NCBI GenBank assembly: GCA_963707125.1
Contig: CAVPOU010000004.1
Location: 434,001-498,000 of the forward strand
Length of the DNA stretch: 64,000 bases
Direction of reading: 5' to 3'
DNA from: CAVPDE01 sp963707125
Lineage (GTDB): Bacteria > Desulfobacterota > DSM-4660 > Desulfatiglandales > HGW-15
This document shows, piece after piece, positions 44,142-52,187 of this stretch (position 1 is the stretch's first letter; each line of letters begins with the position of its first letter). The position numbers and the translations under genes were made by a program. Under the pieces are notes generated by a model that had not been told where the DNA came from, made no database searches, and saw only the letters and a program-made list of their open reading frames with translations.

Positions 44142-44170
44142 TTGACACACAAGGCCAAATCCCGTATAGT
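44142..44170 (+). promoter_or_regulatory. Sigma-70 type promoter of the second lipoprotein gene
   Basis: TTGACA (44142), 17-base spacer CACAAGGCCAAATCCCG, TATAGT (44165). Near-identical spacer and flanks to the promoter at 42741. Confidence 0.75.
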
Positions 44171-44312
44171 ACGAGGCCGAAAAAGAGACTTCTTCTAACA
44201 TCTCATCCATCTCTCATCCATCGAAGGATCAACAAACGGCTCTACGTCCGGCTCCATTAGGCAGTGTGGCAATAGTGGACATCATAGGAACAAATCGAAA
44301 TGGAGGTTTGGT

Positions 44313-44726
44313 ATGAATTCAAAAATCCGTTTTTTTAGAATTGCGCTAATCATGAGCTCCGCTCTCTTCCTTCTGTCTTGCGGAGGAGTGACCGTGACAA
44401 AAGGGGAGAACTGGCTCGCTTCCAAGAAGGACAAACCTGAAATGGATGTTTCAGGTACCTGGTCTTCCCCGGAATGGGGTGCAGCAACACTCAAACAAGA
44501 AGAGAACCGCATTACCGGAATGCTCGGTGATTATCCTGTGAAAGGCGTTGCCAGCGGAAATGGCCTCTATTTGATGATGTATTCAGGTGATAGAGTGCAC
44601 TATTTTGCCGAACTCAAGGCTACCGACAAGAATACCTTCAAAGGACTCTATTCCGCCAAGTACAGCACTATTGATGAAGTGAAAAATGCTCCGGCAGTTA
44701 CAAGGCCGATGAGTCTTACAAGGTAG
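44313..44726 (+). CDS. Putative lipoprotein of unknown function
   Basis: A 137-residue protein with a lipoprotein signal (MNSKIRFFRIALIMSSALFL, lipobox LLSCGG, Cys at 23). The mature part reads as a small beta barrel (DVSGTWSSPEWGAATLKQEE, NRITGMLGDYPVKGVASG, LYLMMYSGDRVHYFAELK), the pattern of a lipocalin-like or GTWS-type ligand domain. ATG has GGAGG seven bases upstream and a strong promoter lies 140 bases away. No operon partner. Confidence 0.78.
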   Translation: MNSKIRFFRIALIMSSALFLLSCGGVTVTKGENWLASKKDKPEMDVSGTWSSPEWGAATLKQEENRITGMLGDYPVKGVASGNGLYLMMYSGDRVHYFAELKATDKNTFKGLYSAKYSTIDEVKNAPAVTRPMSLTR

Positions 44727-44737
44727 CCCCTCGACAG

Positions 44738-44876
44738 TGACGGTCCCGCAAGAAGTCGTCACCCCGGTGAACGTCGGATCAGTTCCGGGGCAGGCCCGGG
44801 GTCCAGGAGGTTTTTCACTGCCTTTTTTGCTGGATTCCCCGGTGAAACCGGGAAATGACGAGAAGAAGCCATAAAA
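44738..44876. repeat. Dispersed double-hairpin repeat, family A, copy 4
   Basis: Hairpins near GTCACCCCGGTGAACGTCGG and TTCCCCGGTGAAACCGGGAA are kept but a 20-base insertion (GATCAGTTCCGGGGCAGGCC) enlarges the first. It follows the lipoprotein stop codon. Confidence 0.75.
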
Positions 44877-45248
44877 AAGATCCTCAAGCACCTCGGACTA
44901 TGGGTGGTAAACCCGCCACACTTCCGGCGGGTAAAGCCTCGACCTCCACCCAAAACTACAGGGCCGCCAAAGATCCCGGAATACCATATCGACTATTCCA
45001 CCTCACAAAAAGCGACTTCTCTATCATCTCACCTCGCCCATTTTTTAAATGGTACTGAGCGCATTCCCAGCTATCAATCCTGCAGGAGCGTTTTGCGGCT
45101 GATGCGCACGGTACACCTTTTTCCGGCTATGCGTATTACAATGCATTGGCTTTTCTCCTTACATGATTTATAGTTATATGGTTGCGACTATGAACTAAGC
45201 TGCTTAATGCTAATGACACACAGGAAATGCTTGATAAGGGGCTAGGCA
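44877..45248. other. Intergenic, nothing recognised
   Basis: About 370 bases with no supported gene; open frames there are short and lack ribosome sites. Confidence 0.4.
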
Positions 45249-45704
45249 TTGGCTGCTCAAAAAAAAATATCTGAAGACACAGCATCTGCAATTGTGAAGC
45301 GTCTCAATCAGGCTCTCCGTGTAGAATACAGTCTCATAATCCATTATCCCTACATAGCCAATCTCATCCGAGATGAAGAGGTGAAAAAATTGGCCACTGA
45401 ACTCGGAGCCGCTTCGATCCATCATGCTGATGTTGTAGCCACCATCATAAGCAAGTTAGGAGGAAAGCCGGAGTGGTCTTTTGAACCTTTCCCGGAAGGT
45501 GCTGATACTAAGAAAATATTTCGCATGCAGCTTGGAAAGGAACGGCTGGCACTGCAGTTGCACAAGGGTAGTGCTGAAATGTCTCCATCCAGTTCGCATC
45601 GCGAGGCGCTCAGCGCACTGGCAAAGGAAGAAGAACAGCATATTCAGGTTGTCGAACGAATTTTATCAATATTAAGTAGTCAGCAGTTAAGCCATAATAC
45701 TTGA
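45249..45704 (+). CDS. Ferritin-like (bacterioferritin/Dps-type) protein
   Basis: A 151-residue four-helix protein. The ferritin-like metal ligands are suggested by LRVEYSLIIHY (E in helix 1), ASIHHADVVATI (H in helix 2) and KEEEQHIQVVERIL (E and H in the last helix). It resembles ferritin-like domain proteins that store or handle iron or act on peroxides, but the di-iron set cannot be completed by eye. TTG start with AAGGGG nine bases upstream. It is transcribed alone. Confidence 0.78.
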   Translation: MAAQKKISEDTASAIVKRLNQALRVEYSLIIHYPYIANLIRDEEVKKLATELGAASIHHADVVATIISKLGGKPEWSFEPFPEGADTKKIFRMQLGKERLALQLHKGSAEMSPSSSHREALSALAKEEEQHIQVVERILSILSSQQLSHNT

Positions 45705-46030
45705 ATCCCGCCATTTTCAAGTATTGGCATGGTAACCGAATCAAAAGCAGCCGACCAAGAATCAAGATTTCGATACGCAAGCGCAGATCCGGGGGGGAGC
45801 AGAGGTTGCTGCCATGCACCTCCATTATTGAAACGATCCCAGATTTTGGTATAGTGCTTGTAAAGGAACGTGCTGGAACCTGGTTGAGCCGTGCAGCCTG
45901 TGGCACGTAAACATTACTCTCCATCACACCCTCTCTCTTAATAGAGGCATATGAAGCCACAGTGGCGAGCCATTCTAAGGCCTGAAATCGTCTTTTCTTT
46001 ATCCCCTCCCTTGAATAGCACAGGCAGGAC
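45705..46030. other. Intergenic, nothing recognised
   Basis: About 330 bases; the 69-codon frame at 45701-45910 has no ribosome site and reads as low-quality sequence. Confidence 0.4.
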
Positions 46031-46162
46031 ATGGATATGACAAATGAAGAGCTGGTGAAGAAGATCAAGGAGTTATTGAAAACGAATGCTAACCTGGAGT
46101 TTCTGCTGGGACTTAAAAGGAAGGAGCTGGAACTCTGGTGGCATGCATTAAGGGAAGGGTAG
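46031..46162 (+). CDS. Very small protein upstream of the HTH gene
   Basis: A 43-residue frame with AGGCAGGAC before the ATG: MDMTNEELVKKIKELLKTNA then NLEFLLGLKRKELELWWHAL. Highly charged and helical, with a leucine-rich C-terminal half. It ends 59 bases before the HTH gene on the same strand. I recall similar short DL-x-FLL-x-L-K-x-x-E-L proteins in Desulfobacterota, but cannot check this here. Confidence 0.5.
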   Translation: MDMTNEELVKKIKELLKTNANLEFLLGLKRKELELWWHALREG

Positions 46163-46221
46163 GTCAGGTGGGTGGATCAGAGGGGACACCGTAGAACCCG
46201 GGAATGAAAGGAGCACAGACT

Positions 46222-46719
46222 ATGTCGAACATTGCGAAAGTGTTGAAAGCGGAAATTGCGAGAATCAGCAGGAAGGAAGCTAAGAGCGCTACCCAGGGGA
46301 TAGGAAAGTCGAACGCGTGGCTAAGGAAAATCGTGGCAGATCTGAAGAAGAGAGTGGTGCTGCTCGAAAAGGAGAATAAGCGTCTGGCAGCGACGATGAA
46401 AAAATACCAGGTTGAATCACCCCAGAAGCCTGATGAAGATACCAGGAAAGCGCGGTTAACATCGAGAGGGATTCGCAGTCTCCGGAGAAAGTTACGTCTT
46501 AGTCAGCTTGATTTCGGAAAGTTACTGGGCACGACTGGTCATTGTGTTTATCTCTTGGAAAAGAAGGAGGGAGCGCTGAATCTGCGAGACAAAACCAGGG
46601 AAGCACTTCTTTCGATCAGGGGGCTGAGCGCTGGAGAGGCAAGAACAAAACTGGCCGAAACTGGGGGAAAGCGCAAAAGGAGCAGGACAGTTGCTCTGAA
46701 AAAGAGAAAGAGATCATGA
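46222..46719 (+). CDS. XRE-like helix-turn-helix DNA-binding protein with N-terminal coiled coil
   Basis: A 165-residue regulator. Residues 1-65: basic helical/coiled-coil region (KSNAWLRKIVADLKKRVVLL, EKENKRLAATMKK). Residues 80-130: Cro/XRE helix-turn-helix (RGIRSLRRKLRLSQLDFGKL, LGTTGHCVYLLEKKEGALNL). The tail (GGKRKRSRTVALKKRKRS) is strongly basic. ATG at 46222 has AAGGAG eight bases upstream. It could be a nucleoid-type or element-borne regulator. The 43-residue frame upstream may be its partner. Confidence 0.85.
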   Translation: MSNIAKVLKAEIARISRKEAKSATQGIGKSNAWLRKIVADLKKRVVLLEKENKRLAATMKKYQVESPQKPDEDTRKARLTSRGIRSLRRKLRLSQLDFGKLLGTTGHCVYLLEKKEGALNLRDKTREALLSIRGLSAGEARTKLAETGGKRKRSRTVALKKRKRS

Positions 46720-47408
46720 AGGTTAGAGTGGTTTTTCCATGGCGTTCAAACATTGATGCAATTGAAAAGATCACGGTAACACTATGTTTTTGCGATCATT
46801 TGGTTATGTGGCGGATGATCGTTAACATACGCAATAGACTTGAATCGTTAATCGCTCGGTTATTCAAAGACAATCCTCTTGACTTTGGAGGAGCTTTCAT
46901 TCAGTATCTTTCTCAATTCATCCTACCGAACTAGGTTCACTTAACCCCTTTTCTGAGAAAGTTATGAAGTGGGCCTGTCTCAAGTACCTTAACCTTTGCC
47001 TCCCTAAGGCTCCGGCCTGAGGGGAGGCGCACACAATCATTTGTAATCTGTGATAAAGCCAAACCCATTGAGAAGTGGGGAGGTAAAGCTATGGGATCCA
47101 GCAGCATCGCTGACCCCAACTCCAATGCCGAATCCCTTGTAGGCGGAGTCCGTAAAAGGGAGCTCTTATCAACTCATCTCACCTATACTATCGTCAGCAA
47201 CGTAATGGCGAAGACAGCGGTAAGCCAAAAGTGATATTTCAGAACCCGACCCTAGATCCTTCTAGATCCATTGACTGATTGCTGATCGCTGAACGCTACT
47301 TTAAACACAGCCCGATTGCAACCATGGTTTGGAGGTACTACGAAAGCAATTCATGGAGATCATCGCTAATCACTTGAATGTCCCTCTAGGGTGCGAAAGG
47401 AGGCCATC
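46720..47408. other. Intergenic with riboswitch-like segment
   Basis: About 690 bases. The region holds a partial family D trace (46832-46865) and the GEMM-like segment at 47051-47125; no other gene is supported. Confidence 0.45.
47051..47125 (+). promoter_or_regulatory. Candidate GEMM-type (c-di-GMP-I/cGAMP) riboswitch, possibly decayed
   Basis: AAAGCCAAACCCATTGAGAA followed by GTGGGGAGGTAAAGCTATGG shows the GEMM order: CAAACC, a stem closed by a GNRA loop (GAGA), then GGGG-AGG-TAAAGC-TATGGG. Two bases differ from the usual ACGCAAAGC, and the usual 3' GGTTGCC partner is not seen. A hairpin CAGC/GCTG follows. It lies about 280 bases before a dehydrogenase pseudogene. The match is partial. 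Confidence 0.35.
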
Positions 47409-47948
47409 ATGCTTTATGACGCTTTACTGACAGAACAGGAGAAAGCGCTGCGGGATGAAGTCCGCCGATTTGTCCGGGATGAGGTGCCAGCAGACCTCTT
47501 GCGGGCCATGGACCGGGAAGAGATCACCTTTCCGCACGAGTTCATCGCCAAGCTGGCCAAGCACGGCCTTCGGGGATTGAGGTTTCCCAAAAAATGGGGC
47601 GGGCGGGAGTTGCCCTGGACAGCAGAGGTCGTAGCGGAAGAGGAGGTGGGCGTCCTCGGGAATGCCTTGGGATGCGCCTTCGTGATGACCTCTATCGTGG
47701 GCGAGCCTCTGAATGTTTTCGGGACTGAGGATCAAAAAGAAAGGTACCTCAGGCCGATTCTCACCGACACGAAGATTCCCGAGGAAGCTCTTACGGAGCC
47801 CAGAGGAGGCTCTGATTTCTTTGGGGCCACCACTCGGGCGGTTGCTGATGGAAACTCCTTTGTTCTCAACGGTCAAAAACGTTTTGTGGTGGGCGCGGAG
47901 GCAGCTGACTTCTTCGCAGTTTACTGCAATACCGCTTTTCTGTTGTAA
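47409..47948 (+). pseudogene. Acyl-CoA dehydrogenase, truncated
   Basis: The first ~175 codons match an acyl-CoA dehydrogenase N-terminal half: ALLTEQEKALRDEVRRFVRD, GLRGLRFPKKWGG, LGCAFVMTSIVGEPL, and the FAD motif region LTEPRGGSDFFG. It then runs into a stop at 47946-47948 after FFAVYCNTAFLL. The rest of the beta domain and the whole C-terminal helical domain with the catalytic Glu, about 200 residues, are gone. AAAGGAGG before ATG is intact. Not likely to make an active enzyme. Confidence 0.87.
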
Positions 47949-48087
47949 GGCAGGTTACGACTTGAGTTGCCAGTCTATTGCCTCTTAGACCGCTCAAAAC
48001 TCGCAACATAAGATACGTAGTCCTAGAGCGGAGCACCTTATGCAGGGCCATTTGCAGAACGGATTGCCCGGTGAGGTCGAAGTGCAC

Positions 48088-48213
48088 TCTTTTCCGGTTT
48101 GGCCAGCATCCAGGATCAGTGGCGGCGGCACGGTAAAATTCACGAAATCATGGGCATCCCCTACTTTGTATTGGCGGGGATTAAAAGAAAGGGAAGACCT
48201 CAAGGGCGTCCTG
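48088..48213. repeat. Flanking repeat, family E, copy 1
   Basis: Contains TTTCCGGTTTGGCCAGCATC, GGCACGGTAAAATTCACGAA, ATTGGCGGGGATTAAAAGAA and CAAGGGCGTCC. The same order occurs on the far side of the MoxR operon at 52321-52656 in direct orientation. Confidence 0.72.
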
Positions 48214-48236
48214 CAGAATTCCAGGATGCTGAAGCG

Positions 48237-49292
48237 TTACAGGATACGGTTGAACCACCATACCGAAAGCAAGCCCGCAATCAGCGCCATCAAGGCGGCA
48301 GCGGCTGAGAAAAAAGCGGTGATTTCGGTCTCCCGGGTTACAAACACCCGCCGGCTGTTCAGGGTCTCGTAGACCTTTTTCAGGTCCGCGGCAGTGCCCG
48401 CATAATAATACTCGCCTTGGGTCAGCTCCGCAATCTTCTTGAGGGTTTGTTCATCGAGCCGCACGCGCATCGACCAGCCTTCAAACCGGAGAATCTCGCC
48501 TTCAGTCGTGCCGAAGCCCACCGTGTAGACGCGCACGCCGCGCTCGGCTGCAATGCGAGCCGCTTCGATCGGGTCGGGTCCAACGTTCGACTGGCCGTCG
48601 GTCAGCAGGATAATCACGGCCGATGCGTAGGAGCCAGGTGGAACCGGCTTGAACATCGAGCTTTTCGGGTTCGCCGCCTGGTCGAGCGGAGCGCTGCGCA
48701 GGGAATCGCGGCCAGGGTCACGCCGAGGGTTCGACGACCGTAAATCGAACTCGGCGTCCGGGAAAATCGCCTTAAGCGACATGAGGATCCCGCTGCCGAT
48801 GGCGGTGGCGCGTTGCAGCTGGAACCGGTCGATGGCCGCAATAATCTCCTCGCGGTTATCGGTGGGGGCCTGGGCGACCGCCGCCGTACCGGCAAAGGTG
48901 ACCACCCCGATGCGCGTGCCTCGCGGCTGGTCGGTGACGAATGATTTGGCGGCGGCCTGCGCGGCCGCAATCCGGTTTGGTTCCACGTCGGTCGCGCGCA
49001 TGCTGCCGGAAGTGTCCATCGCAAGGATGACGGTGCGTTGATGCGTCGGCAGGGTGACGACCGCCGACGGTCGGGCCACGGCAAGGATCAGCAGGGTCAG
49101 CGCCAGCAGGAAGAGGAGCGGCGGGATGTGGCGCCGGAATCTCTGGCCGGCGCCCATGGCCTCTTTCACCAGGCTCAGGTTCGCATAGCGCAGTGCCGTC
49201 TTTTTCTTGCGGCGCAGCAGGAACAGATAGGCGGCGATGAGTGCAGGCACGGCCGTTAAAAGCCAAAGCATGTCAGGCCATATGAACGTCAT
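48237..49292 (-). CDS. VWA domain membrane protein (BatA-like)
   Basis: A 351-residue protein with two N-terminal TM segments (about 8-25 and 57-73), a large von Willebrand A domain (about 85-320) and a C-terminal TM (about 325-345). The metal-ion site is intact: DTSGSMRATD, TFAGTAAVAQAP, LLTDGQSN. An extra ~30-residue insert (DLRSSNPRRDPGRDSLRSAP) lies inside the domain. It would bind protein partners at the membrane together with the MoxR ATPase. Its start overlaps the DUF58 gene by 20 bases; GGGAGG precedes ATG. Last gene of the operon. Confidence 0.92.
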   Translation of the reverse strand: MTFIWPDMLWLLTAVPALIAAYLFLLRRKKKTALRYANLSLVKEAMGAGQRFRRHIPPLLFLLALTLLILAVARPSAVVTLPTHQRTVILAMDTSGSMRATDVEPNRIAAAQAAAKSFVTDQPRGTRIGVVTFAGTAAVAQAPTDNREEIIAAIDRFQLQRATAIGSGILMSLKAIFPDAEFDLRSSNPRRDPGRDSLRSAPLDQAANPKSSMFKPVPPGSYASAVIILLTDGQSNVGPDPIEAARIAAERGVRVYTVGFGTTEGEILRFEGWSMRVRLDEQTLKKIAELTQGEYYYAGTAADLKKVYETLNSRRVFVTRETEITAFFSAAAALMALIAGLLSVWWFNRIL

Positions 49293-50226
49293 GGCGGCCT
49301 CCCAGGTGCTGCGGCAGGCTGCCGCCCGCCGAAAGCTGCCGCCGTCGCTTGCGCAGGTCGGCGAACCTCAGAATCGCATTGACGAGGTCGTCGGTCGTGG
49401 AAAGCTCCAGGGCGTCCACGCCGGCGTCGCCAAATGCCGAGCGGAGTGCCGCCTCGTGCCGCCCAGCCGCAGCCGCGAAACGATTGCGGAAGCCGCGGTC
49501 GTGGGTGTCCACCCATGCGAGTTCACCGGTCTCAGCGTCCTGAAAGACCAGAAGCCCCAGATCCGGCAGCTCCATTTCCAGCGGATCGTAGAGCCGCACC
49601 GCGACGATCTCATGGCGCCGGGCCAGGAGAGCCAGCGGCTCTTCCCAGCCGGGTGTACTGATGAAATCGGAAACGACGAACACGAGCGAACGCCTGGGTA
49701 TGACCTGGTGGCCGGTCTGCACCAGATCCTTGAGGTTCGTCGCGGCTGAGCGGGAGCGCTCGGGCCGGGACAGCATCCGGCCAAGGATGTGCAGGACATG
49801 GCGCCGGCCACCCCGCGCCGGTATCACCGTGTCCACCCGGTCGCCGTAAAACAGCGCCCCGACAGGATTGCCGTGGCGGGAGAGCAGCCGCGCCAAAACG
49901 GTCACAAACTCGACCGCCACGGAGCGCTTCTGCACTCGCTCGGAGCCGAAACTCACCGAGGGGCTGAGGTCCAGCAGGAACCAGGCCGTCACGTCTCGGT
50001 CCTCGTTATACACGCGCACGTAGGGGGTCTGCAGCCGCGCCGTGACATTCCAGTCGATGTGGCGGACATCGTCGTGGTACTGGTACTCGCGCAGGTCGGC
50101 CAGGTCGACCCCGAACCCGCGGAACAGGCTGCGGTAGTCGCCGTGAAGCAGACCGTCCAGGCGGCGGATGACGGTCCACTCGAGCCGCAGCAAAATTTTC
50201 TCAGGATCGCGCGTCTGCTCGGACAT
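49273..50226 (-). CDS. DUF58 protein
   Basis: A 317-residue protein of the DUF58 family usually paired with MoxR ATPases. The family signature HDDVRHIDWNVTARLQTPYV lies near residue 60, with FLLDLSPSVSFGS of a VWA-like fold next and ISTPGWEE later. Cytoplasmic; the usual N-terminal membrane segments of longer DUF58 proteins are absent. It overlaps the MoxR gene at its start (26 bases) and the VWA gene at its end (20 bases), so translation is coupled. Role in assembly or stress complexes is known only in outline for the family. Confidence 0.92.
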   Translation of the reverse strand: MSEQTRDPEKILLRLEWTVIRRLDGLLHGDYRSLFRGFGVDLADLREYQYHDDVRHIDWNVTARLQTPYVRVYNEDRDVTAWFLLDLSPSVSFGSERVQKRSVAVEFVTVLARLLSRHGNPVGALFYGDRVDTVIPARGGRRHVLHILGRMLSRPERSRSAATNLKDLVQTGHQVIPRRSLVFVVSDFISTPGWEEPLALLARRHEIVAVRLYDPLEMELPDLGLLVFQDAETGELAWVDTHDRGFRNRFAAAAGRHEAALRSAFGDAGVDALELSTTDDLVNAILRFADLRKRRRQLSAGGSLPQHLGGRHDVHMA

Positions 50227-51217
50227 GGGTCTCCAACGGCTTCTCGGGCGCCGGCAGGTGGTGCATCACTTTTTGAATGATCTGGTCGGCCGTCATGGCA
50301 TCGGCCAGGGCCTGGTACGAGAGAACCAGCCGGTGCCGGAAGACGTCCGCCACTAGGTCGGTCAAGTCCTCCGGCAGGACATAGCTTCGGCCGCGCAGAA
50401 AGGCCAGGGCCCGTGCACCCTCGATCAAGTGGATGGGGGCGCGGGGGCTGGCGCCGTAGGAAAGGTAAGGGGCCAGGTCGGGGATGCCGTAACGGCTGGG
50501 GTCCCGCGTGGCGGCGGCGAGGCGCACCGCATACTGGATCAGCGATGGGTCAACAAACCCGGTCCGGCACTCGCGCTGCAGCGCCCTCAGCTGCTCGGTG
50601 GTGGCGATGGCCGCAACTTCGTTCTCCTCACCCGTGACCCGGTTGACGATGACAAACTCCTCTTCCTCGCTCGGGTAGCCGACGAGCACCTTCATCATGA
50701 AGCGGTCCACCTGGGCTTCGGGCAGCGGGTAGGTCCCCTCGGTCTCGATGGGGTTCTGCGTCGCCATGACCAGAAACGGCTGCGGCACGCGGTGGGTCTC
50801 GCCGGCGATGGTGACCTGGTATTCCTGCATCACTTCGAGCAGGGCGCTTTGCACCTTGGCCGGGGCCCGGTTGATCTCATCGGCCAAGAGCAGGTGGGTG
50901 AAGACGGGACCGAGCGCGGTGGTGAATTCGCCGGTTCTCTGGTTGTAGATGCGTGTCCCCACCAGGTCCGCCGGAACCAGATCCGGCGTGAATTGAATCC
51001 TCCGGAAAGTCCCGCGAATGGTCCGGGCGAGGGTTTTGACCGTCAGGGTCTTGGCGAGGCCCGGCACGCCCTCGACCAGCAGATGCCCCTGGGCCAGGGT
51101 AGCCACCAGCACGCGCTCGAGGAAACGGTCCTGGCCGACGACGATCTTCTTCACCTCGTAGAGGATGCGCTCCATCAAGGTGGAAACTTCAGAACGACCT
51201 ATTTCGCTCGCGTTCAT
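50201..51217 (-). CDS. MoxR-type AAA+ ATPase
   Basis: A 338-residue AAA+ chaperone-like ATPase. Walker A is GVPGLAKT (around residue 55), Walker B LLADEINRAPAK, sensor 1 ATQNPIETEGTYPLPEAQ, then the lid domain with SYGASPRAPIHL (sensor 2 region). MoxR proteins remodel metal-dependent or VWA partners. It is the second gene of the operon, 22 bases after the protease gene, and overlaps DUF58. GGAAGGGACGGAC precedes the ATG. Confidence 0.95.
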   Translation of the reverse strand: MNASEIGRSEVSTLMERILYEVKKIVVGQDRFLERVLVATLAQGHLLVEGVPGLAKTLTVKTLARTIRGTFRRIQFTPDLVPADLVGTRIYNQRTGEFTTALGPVFTHLLLADEINRAPAKVQSALLEVMQEYQVTIAGETHRVPQPFLVMATQNPIETEGTYPLPEAQVDRFMMKVLVGYPSEEEEFVIVNRVTGEENEVAAIATTEQLRALQRECRTGFVDPSLIQYAVRLAAATRDPSRYGIPDLAPYLSYGASPRAPIHLIEGARALAFLRGRSYVLPEDLTDLVADVFRHRLVLSYQALADAMTADQIIQKVMHHLPAPEKPLETHVRADARS

Positions 51218-51239
51218 GTCCGTCCCTTCCGATGCGGCT

Positions 51240-52175
51240 TTAGAAAGGCGGCAGGCCGATGGCAGTCGCTGCGCTCGCCATGGTTACCGCAAACCCGATG
51301 CCGATGAAGACGCGCTGGTCGGTCGGGTTCAGAATGGCTGTGACAATGCCCACCACTTCGCCTTCCGCGTTCACCAGCGGGCCGCCGGAGTTGCCGGCGT
51401 TGGCCGCCGCGTCGAACTGGATGAGGTTGGTGAGCAGGCGCTCGCCTTCCGGCGAGCGGAACTCGCGGTTTAGACCGGAGACCACTCCCGCCGAGACCGA
51501 CGGACCGATGCCGAACGGAAAGCCCACGGCAATAACGTAGTCGCCGACAGCGAGATCGCGCGTGGAAACCAGATTGGCGGGGGCGAGATCGTCGGGGATG
51601 GTCTTCGCATGCAGCACCGCCAGATCGTTTTCGGGCTGCAGGCCCACCACCTCGGCTTCAGACTCCAGTCCGTCGGAGAAGACCACTTTCACCAGCTTGG
51701 CACCGGCGACCACATGGAGATTGGTGAGAATGAGTCCCTTGTCGACAACGACAACCCCCGTGCCGACCTTCTTTTCGATTTCGTCGTCGCCGTCCGGGTC
51801 GGTGTCCAAGCCCCTCACGCGCACAACCGACGGCCTGATGATTTCGTAAGCCTTTGCCGCGGGCGATGGCAACGCTTGGGTCTCCAGGGTGTGCACCACC
51901 GCCCTTTCGATATCCTTCTGGGTGATCCGGCGCGGCGTTGGCGCCATGGAGGCATGCCCCCAGACAAGGAGCAGGGCGAGAAGGCCGCCGACAAGGAGCC
52001 AAAAGATGCGATCGTGGCGCTGGATTAAATAGCGGAAGAGGAGCGGGCGAGCGGGGGAGGAAGCGGTTTCAGGTGTCTGATCGTTTCCTTGAGACTGGCC
52101 CGGAGGGCTGATCCCGCTCGGTTGGACAGGGATTCGGGACCTTCTGGAACTGCTGTAAAACGCGACTCGTTTCAT
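51240..52175 (-). CDS. Membrane-anchored HtrA-like serine protease without PDZ domain
   Basis: A 311-residue protein. An N-terminal TM helix (RIFWLLVGGLLALLLVWG, about 58-75) anchors a trypsin-like domain with the complete triad: His in ILTNLHVVAGAK, Asp in ENDLAVLHAK, Ser in NAGNSGGPLVN. It ends directly after the protease domain, so there is no PDZ domain as in DegP. ATG at 52175 has GAGG seven bases before; the longer frame starts with GTG. It is the first gene of a protease-MoxR-DUF58-VWA operon, which suggests that it processes envelope partners of the MoxR complex. Confidence 0.93.
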   Translation of the reverse strand: MKRVAFYSSSRRSRIPVQPSGISPPGQSQGNDQTPETASSPARPLLFRYLIQRHDRIFWLLVGGLLALLLVWGHASMAPTPRRITQKDIERAVVHTLETQALPSPAAKAYEIIRPSVVRVRGLDTDPDGDDEIEKKVGTGVVVVDKGLILTNLHVVAGAKLVKVVFSDGLESEAEVVGLQPENDLAVLHAKTIPDDLAPANLVSTRDLAVGDYVIAVGFPFGIGPSVSAGVVSGLNREFRSPEGERLLTNLIQFDAAANAGNSGGPLVNAEGEVVGIVTAILNPTDQRVFIGIGFAVTMASAATAIGLPPF

Positions 52176-52187
52176 ATGCGGCCTCAC

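Larger units (their letters stand above)
43826..44312. other. Intergenic with family D repeat and promoter
   Basis: About 490 bases holding a family D copy (43968-44010), a partial one near 44099 and the promoter at 44142. No gene supported. Confidence 0.5.
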
